Assembly (NCBI GenBank): GCA_035294325.1
Contig: DATGLE010000011.1
Span: forward strand, 1 to 16,256
Direction of reading: 5' to 3'
DNA length: 16,256 nt
Source: DATGLE01 sp035294325
GTDB lineage: Bacteria; Chloroflexota; Ktedonobacteria; Ktedonobacterales; Ktedonobacteraceae
Shown here: piece by piece, positions 12,032 through 16,256 of the stretch
Numbering within the stretch: position 1 is the stretch's first letter
Layout of the letters: every line of letters begins with the position of its first letter
The notes under the pieces: model-generated
Databases searched by the model: none
What the model was told of the DNA's origin: nothing
What the model saw: the letters and a program-made list of their open reading frames with translations, nothing else
Made by a program: the position numbers and the translations under genes

Positions 12032-13372
12032 ATGAAAGCAACCCCCCGGAGTATTTCCCTATGGCTATCAGTGATGTTGTTATTTGTGCTGGCGGCGTGT
12101 GGCGGTGGCAGCAGTAGCGGGAGTGGGAGTGGGAGCGGTCAGACGTTGCATGTGCTGATAGGTTATAACAGTACATTCCCTACCCAGCAGAAGCAGTGGA
12201 TGCAGCAGATCGGCAACGAGTTTCACAAGCTGACCGGCGCTACTATTGCCTGGGACACCTACAGCAGCAGCGACCAGGAGCAGACCAAGCTCCAGACCGC
12301 CATCGTAAGCGGCAGCGGCCCCGATATATTTAGCTTCGGCACCACTTTTGTTCCCACCGCCCAGGCTACCAACGGCTTCGTCACGCTCACCGACCAGGAC
12401 TGGCAGGCAGTCGGTGGGAAGAGCAGATTCTTCCCGCAGCAGCTAACCATGTCCGGCTCATCGCCTGGCAAACTGATCGCCGTCCCCTGGGTGATGCGTC
12501 CCTTCGCCATGGTTTATAACAAGGACATGTTCCAGCAGGCCGGTATCGCAGGGCCGCCCAGGACCTGGACCGAATTCGTCCAGGATGCACAGAAGTTGAC
12601 CAATGCATCCGCCGGAGTGTACGGGGCCGAGATCGATCCTTCGGACTCCTTCGATCCCTGGAAGATCTGGTGGACGTTCGCCATGCAGATGGGAAAGAAT
12701 TTCCTATCGCCGGACCTCAAGACCGCGCAGTTGAACACGCCGGAGGCAGTGAGCGCCGTCCAGTTCTGGTTTGACTGGGTGACGAAGTACAAGATAGCCG
12801 ATCCAAACTCGATGTCCTGGAAGGCTCCTGATGCTACGCGCGCCTTCGACAACGGCAAAGCGGCCATGCAGATCATGATAACCCCGACGATTGTGCCGAC
12901 GTTCCAGAATTCGCCCGTCGCGGGCAAGTTCGCTTTCGCGCCAATGCCAACCATTCCTTACGGCATGCAGCAGAGACCGGCGGGCGGCGTGCCCGCCTCG
13001 ACCATCGTTTCGGGTGATATGCTCGCCGTCGCCGATTACTCGAACGTCAAAGATCTGGCCTTCAAGTTTATTAACCTGGTGACGGACTACCAGCACCAGC
13101 TTCAGTGGACCAAAACTTTTGGCGATTTGCCGGTGAATGTGCAGGCGGCGAACTATCTCGCCAGCAAGGATCCCCAGACGGCGGCCTTTGTGCAGGCCGA
13201 AGCCGGGGCAACGCCTACGCCATTTTCGGGCGCGTGGGGGCCGCTGGAGGTGGCGCTGGCCGGCGTGAGTTCCAAGCTGGCGAACGAGATCGCAACAAAT
13301 CACTACGATCCGTCTCACATCAAACCCTTGCTGGATCAGGCTAACCAGCAGATCCAGAGTCAGTTACACTAA
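12032..13372 (+). CDS. Sugar ABC transporter substrate-binding lipoprotein
   Basis: The 446-residue protein has a lipoprotein signal (MKATPRSISL, hydrophobic core, lipobox LAAC with Cys23) and a GSGSGSGSG-type linker. It continues as a family-1 extracellular solute-binding protein (UgpB/MalE type, COG1653), with typical segments IAVPWVMRPFAMVYNKDMFQ, PRTWTEFVQDAQKLT and AFDNGKAAMQIMITP. It should bind an oligosaccharide, glycoside or polyol outside the membrane and hand it to the two permeases encoded downstream. AAGGAG is seven bases before the ATG. The substrate cannot be told from sequence. Nearly 200 bp with a large hairpin separates it from the first permease, which fits the need for more binding protein than permease. 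Confidence 0.93.
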   Translation: MKATPRSISLWLSVMLLFVLAACGGGSSSGSGSGSGQTLHVLIGYNSTFPTQQKQWMQQIGNEFHKLTGATIAWDTYSSSDQEQTKLQTAIVSGSGPDIFSFGTTFVPTAQATNGFVTLTDQDWQAVGGKSRFFPQQLTMSGSSPGKLIAVPWVMRPFAMVYNKDMFQQAGIAGPPRTWTEFVQDAQKLTNASAGVYGAEIDPSDSFDPWKIWWTFAMQMGKNFLSPDLKTAQLNTPEAVSAVQFWFDWVTKYKIADPNSMSWKAPDATRAFDNGKAAMQIMITPTIVPTFQNSPVAGKFAFAPMPTIPYGMQQRPAGGVPASTIVSGDMLAVADYSNVKDLAFKFINLVTDYQHQLQWTKTFGDLPVNVQAANYLASKDPQTAAFVQAEAGATPTPFSGAWGPLEVALAGVSSKLANEIATNHYDPSHIKPLLDQANQQIQSQLH

Positions 13373-13423
13373 AAGTGGGTCTGGTTTCCAGCGCTGTTGC
13401 TTCCTCGCGCCTGTGGCGCTTGC

Positions 13424-13486
13424 GGGATGGAGGGTATGCTGTGAAAAATGCGCTTCGCGCATTTTTCACAGCATACCCTCCATCCC
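13424..13486. terminator. 29-bp perfect hairpin between binding-protein and permease genes
   Basis: The left arm (13424-13452) starts GGGATGGAGGG and ends AAAAATGCG; the right arm (13458-13486) is its exact complement, around loop CTTCG. The inner part has A5 and T5 runs flanking a GC stem, the look of a bidirectional intrinsic terminator, extended by 15 further perfect base pairs. It begins 51 bp past the upstream stop. It likely acts as a partial terminator or 3'-end protector that lowers permease expression relative to the binding protein. Confidence 0.8.
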
Positions 13487-13570
13487 TGGCGCGGCTCCGC
13501 CGCGCGAATGTTCGGTGAGAGAGGGCGAGGCCGCTGAGGAATAGATACCCCTGAATAATAGGTGGAGATT

Positions 13571-14554
13571 ATGTCCATACGACCTGCACCGGAGACCGCC
13601 CCTGAGGCGGCGCTGGCTCCTGCGACGGCAAGGAAACCCGAGCGCGGCGCGAGTCGTGGCGCCGGGGGGAGGCCAATGTGGTTGATGTGGCCGAGCGTGT
13701 TCTTGCTGGTAGTGATTATCGGTATCCCCTTCCTGATTGCCCTGTATATCAGCTTCCTGAATCTCGATCAGTACACGCTGCGAAGCTGGATTCATGCGCC
13801 GTGGGTTGGGATCAGCAACTACGTCTCCGCGCTCACCGCTGGCAACGTGATCGGCGCCTCGACGCTGACATCGCTGGGGGTAAGTGTGGGTTTTTCACTG
13901 CTGACCACGCTCTGCATCACACCTATCGGCATTCTGGCCGCGCTCACCGTCAATACCCAGTATCGAGGTCGAGCGATCATCCGCGCGCTCTACCTGGTTC
14001 CCTACGTGATACCGACGTTTGTGACGGCGCTGGTATGGCGCATGATGTTCCTGAACAGGACCGGGCTGGTTGATATCGTGCTGGCCGGCATCCATGTGGC
14101 AAGCATCAATACCTACTGGCTGCTGGGACCGAATAGCTTCTGGGCGATGGTCATTGCGGATGTCTGGGCTTCGTGGGCTTTCATCTATATGATGGTGCTG
14201 GCGGGTTTGCAGTCGATCTCCGGCGATCTCTACGATGCTGCCGAGGTAGATGGTGCGAACGCCTGGCAGAAGCTGACGCGGGTGGTGCTGCCGCAGTTGC
14301 GGCATATCCTGGGGCTGGCCCTGCTGCTCTCGACATTGAACCATTTCAATAACTTTACCCTGCCCTTTGTCATGTTCGGCACGCCTCCACCGGTACAGGC
14401 CGACGTACTGCCGCTCAACATCTACGTCTCTTCATTCCAGTTGTTTAATTTTGGACTGGGCGGGGCAATGTCGGTGATTACCCTCGTGCTCATGCTGATC
14501 CCCGGCCTCTTTTATATTCGGACGCTGCATCTGGGGGAGGTGATGGCGTCGTGA
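13571..14554 (+). CDS. Sugar ABC transporter permease 1 (MalF/UgpA-like)
   Basis: I choose the ATG at 13571, six bases after AGGTG; the GTG at 13562 overlaps the ribosome site itself. The 327-residue protein has a Pro/Ala/Arg-rich cytoplasmic tail and six membrane helices. The EAA loop DAAEVDGANAWQKLTRVVLP (residues 222-241) docks onto the ATPase. It is the partner of the next permease in a CUT1-type carbohydrate importer. The last bases overlap the next start, so the two permeases are translationally coupled. Confidence 0.93.
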   Translation: MSIRPAPETAPEAALAPATARKPERGASRGAGGRPMWLMWPSVFLLVVIIGIPFLIALYISFLNLDQYTLRSWIHAPWVGISNYVSALTAGNVIGASTLTSLGVSVGFSLLTTLCITPIGILAALTVNTQYRGRAIIRALYLVPYVIPTFVTALVWRMMFLNRTGLVDIVLAGIHVASINTYWLLGPNSFWAMVIADVWASWAFIYMMVLAGLQSISGDLYDAAEVDGANAWQKLTRVVLPQLRHILGLALLLSTLNHFNNFTLPFVMFGTPPPVQADVLPLNIYVSSFQLFNFGLGGAMSVITLVLMLIPGLFYIRTLHLGEVMAS

Positions 14555-15441
14555 GCGCACAGCGTAGCGTAAGAGGAAGAATGCATCGCGATTCGCAGGA
14601 GATCCTGTCGCGTCCGCTGCGCATTGTCGTAACTATCGTCCTGGTGATCTTCGTCCTGGTGCCCATCGTCTATACGCTCTTGCTCTCGGTCACGCCGGAT
14701 AGCGAGATTGGCAGCGGGGACCTGATTCCGACGCAGTGGGCCTTTGGCAATTACATCCAGATGTGGACGACGGTAAGCCTGGCGCAGGGCATCTTTAATA
14801 GCCTGGTTATCTCAGGGATCGCCAGCGCCATCGCGGTGATTCTGGCCGTGGGTGCTGCCTATATCATCACCAGGTTCAGGTTTCGCCTGCGCCTCCCGTA
14901 TCTCTACGCGCTCATTGGCCTGCAAACCGTGCCCAGCGTGATGCTGCTTCTGCCGCTCTTTGTGCTGTTTGCCTCGATTCAGGCGGCGCTGCATTTCAGG
15001 CTCGTGGGGACGTACCAGGCGGTAATTATTACATACCTGACCTTTGCTCTGCCCTTCGCGACCTGGCTGATGGTTTCCTATCTTGGCAGTATCCCGCTGG
15101 ATCTTGAGGAGGCGGCGCTGGTAGATGGCGCGACCAGGCTGCAAGCGCTGTGGCGCGTGATTGTGCCGCTGGCGCTGCCAGGAGTTGTGGTGGCGCTGGT
15201 CTTTGCTTTCCTCACTGGCTGGAACGATGTGTTATTTGCCAGCGTTCTGACCGCGCCGGAGACGCGCACCGTCGCGGTGCAGTTGCAGGCGTTCAGCGCG
15301 GGGCAGGAGGGGGGATCGCTGCCGCTGTACGGCCAGTTGATGGGCGCATCGGTGGTGAGCGCGCTGCCCGTGGTGATTCTGTATATGATCTTCCAGCGCT
15401 ATCTGATCGGGGGCCTGACCGCCGGGGCGGTCAAGGGGTAG
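14551..15441 (+). CDS. Sugar ABC transporter permease 2 (MalG/UgpE-like)
   Basis: The GTG start overlaps the stop of permease 1 in GTGA, with GGAGGTG nine bases upstream, a typical coupled pair. The 296-residue protein has six membrane helices and the EAA loop EEAALVDGATRLQALWRVIV (186-205), followed by GWNDVLFA, characteristic of MalG-type subunits. No ATPase gene follows; the importer probably uses a shared MsmK/MalK-like ATPase encoded elsewhere, as is common for CUT1 systems. A 20-bp perfect palindrome lies 14 bp after the stop. Confidence 0.93.
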   Translation: MSAQRSVRGRMHRDSQEILSRPLRIVVTIVLVIFVLVPIVYTLLLSVTPDSEIGSGDLIPTQWAFGNYIQMWTTVSLAQGIFNSLVISGIASAIAVILAVGAAYIITRFRFRLRLPYLYALIGLQTVPSVMLLLPLFVLFASIQAALHFRLVGTYQAVIITYLTFALPFATWLMVSYLGSIPLDLEEAALVDGATRLQALWRVIVPLALPGVVVALVFAFLTGWNDVLFASVLTAPETRTVAVQLQAFSAGQEGGSLPLYGQLMGASVVSALPVVILYMIFQRYLIGGLTAGAVKG

Positions 15442-15454
15442 GGAGAAAGCGGCT

Positions 15455-15494
15455 ATACAAAGTTCCCGGCAAAGCTTTGCCGGGAACTTTGTAT
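15455..15494. terminator. 40-bp perfect palindrome between the transporter operon and rpsU
   Basis: ATACAAAGTTCCCGGCAAAG (15455-15474) is followed at once by its exact reverse complement (15475-15494). The RNA would form a stem of about 18 bp with a 4-nt loop. It lies between convergent genes and has no U-tract on either side. It is probably a bidirectional terminator or transcript-end hairpin. Confidence 0.65.
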
Positions 15495-15522
15495 GTCTGC
15501 CGCAAGAGCCGGCAATGAAACA

Positions 15523-15711
15523 TTAGAAGCGGGAGGAGCGGCGGCGCTTGCGGCGCTGGGCCTCCGCCTTGCGTTTGCGCCGCGCCTGCGGACTCTCGTA
15601 GTGCCTGCGGCGCCGCGCCTCGGCCAGAATGCCGGCCTGCTGCACTTTGCGGTTAAACTGTTTCAGCGCTACATCGAACGGACTGTCGGGATTGACAATA
15701 ATCTGGCTCAT
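15523..15711 (-). CDS. rpsU: Ribosomal protein bS21
   Basis: The 62-residue very basic protein matches bS21: DSPFDVALKQFNRKVQQAGIL (residues 8-28), then ARRRRHYESPQARRKRKAEA and an Arg-rich tail. bS21 sits on the small subunit near the anti-Shine-Dalgarno end of 16S rRNA and helps initiation. The ATG at 15711 is five bases after the stop of the zinc-ribbon gene. The 20 bases upstream contain no Shine-Dalgarno sequence, so translation is probably coupled to the upstream gene. Family assignment is firm. Confidence 0.94.
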   Translation of the reverse strand: MSQIIVNPDSPFDVALKQFNRKVQQAGILAEARRRRHYESPQARRKRKAEAQRRKRRRSSRF

Positions 15712-15716
15712 AGCGG

Positions 15717-16058
15717 CTACCAGCGCGATCTACCGCTACCGGGGCGATAGCTGGCTTGCTGCTGGTAACAATCCTGGCAGTAGACGGGGCGATCATCCCG
15801 GGGCTGGAAGGGGACACTGGCCTCTTTTCCGCAGCTTGCGCAGATAGCGGTATACATGGGGCGGGACTCGCGCTCACGATAACCTCCACGGCTTCCCGAC
15901 CTGCCCTGGTAGCCGCCCGCTTGCTTGCGTGCTGCTCGACATGATGGGCAGCGGCTGGGATCATTGGTCAATCCACGGCTTGCATAAAATTCCTGCTCAC
16001 CGGTTGTAAAGGTGAACTCCTGGCCGCAGTCGCGACAATACAGTGTTCTGTCTGACAA
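15717..16058 (-). CDS. Tandem zinc-ribbon protein upstream of bS21
   Basis: The 113-residue protein carries two zinc ribbons. The first has Cys8, Cys11, Cys37 and Cys40 (LYCRDCGQEF and RCPSCRAARK), as in the zf-trcl type of probable zinc-ribbon domains. The second has Cys73, Cys76, Cys94 and Cys97 (ICASCGKEA and VYCQDCYQ). A Gly/Arg/Ser linker joins them, and the tail is basic, so RNA or ribosome contact is plausible. The start is TTG at 16058, with AAGAGAG about eight bases upstream; no ATG lies in frame nearby. Its direct link to rpsU suggests a translation- or cold-related role, which is inference. Confidence 0.85.
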   Translation of the reverse strand: MSDRTLYCRDCGQEFTFTTGEQEFYASRGLTNDPSRCPSCRAARKQAGGYQGRSGSRGGYRERESRPMYTAICASCGKEASVPFQPRDDRPVYCQDCYQQQASYRPGSGRSRW

Positions 16059-16176
16059 TGAAAACTCTCTTTCTCAATTTCCGCTTTTCTGTGCGGATCG
16101 TGTTAATTTCCCTGTATTGCGCAACATCACATAAGCCAAACAATTCTTAGCAACATGCACCATACAGCATTGATTT

Positions 16177-16205
16177 ATTATAGCACATACTCTCTCCCTT
16201 GACTA
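16177..16205 (-). promoter_or_regulatory. Promoter of the zinc-ribbon/rpsU operon
   Basis: On the minus strand TAGTCA (16200-16205, four of six) and a perfect TATAAT (16177-16182) are 17 bp apart, with TGC making it an extended -10. The leader is about 110 nt and contains a CCGC/GCGG hairpin near the ribosome site. Long leaders are typical of cold-regulated genes, but no cold-shock box is recognised. Confidence 0.7.
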
Positions 16206-16256
16206 GCCAGGGGGCAAAAGTCATAGCTCTTTTCAGAGACTGTCTGGTGCCCCACG

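Overview
The window reads as a piece of a GC-rich, Gram-positive-like (monoderm) bacterial chromosome. Gene content suggests a Ktedonobacteria-type Chloroflexota: KGG-repeat stress protein, stand-alone larB, zinc-ribbon/bS21 pair, lipoproteins with Ser/Gly- or Thr-rich linkers, TipAS-type MerR regulator, many orphan genes on both strands. This is inferred from gene families; no rRNA or other taxonomic marker is present. I see no insertion sequence, prophage, CRISPR array, tRNA or rRNA.

Layout. 1-217: an extended -10 at the window edge, a ykkC-family riboswitch aptamer and an intrinsic terminator, controlling an EamA/DMT exporter (218-1075). A NAD-type SDR dehydrogenase converges on it (1079-1834, minus). 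2160-2816: six-helix GPR1/FUN34/YaaH-like membrane protein. 3090-3452: heptad-repeat coiled-coil protein. 3546-4469: Fpg/MutM DNA glycosylase, tail-overlapping a lipoprotein (4456-4929, minus). 5252-6013: larB, then a KGG-repeat protein (6102-6374). 6461-7963 (minus): an FtsZ with an unusually long N-terminal extension. 8436-8564 (minus): a 42-residue Lys-rich protein. 8666-9103 (minus): a receiver-only response regulator with a possible attenuator leader. 9596-9784: a 62-residue LIM-like half-zinc-finger protein with its own promoter and terminator. 9932-10840: prephenate dehydratase (pheA). 10888-11703 (minus): MerR/TipAS regulator whose 19-bp-spacer promoter lies inside the longest ORF, pointing to a CTG start. 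12032-15441: sugar ABC importer operon (binding lipoprotein, two permeases, no ATPase), with a 29-bp perfect hairpin between the binding-protein and permease genes. 15523-16058 (minus): zinc-ribbon protein and ribosomal protein bS21, probably translationally coupled.

Themes. (1) Transcription initiation leans on extended -10 (TGn-TATAAT-like) promoters. (2) Four intergenic regions carry perfect inverted repeats of 16-29 bp with no following U-tract, differing in sequence but alike in design. (3) The riboswitch at the left edge mixes sequence features of different ykkC subclasses, so its ligand cannot be assigned by eye; this is the best candidate for something undescribed.
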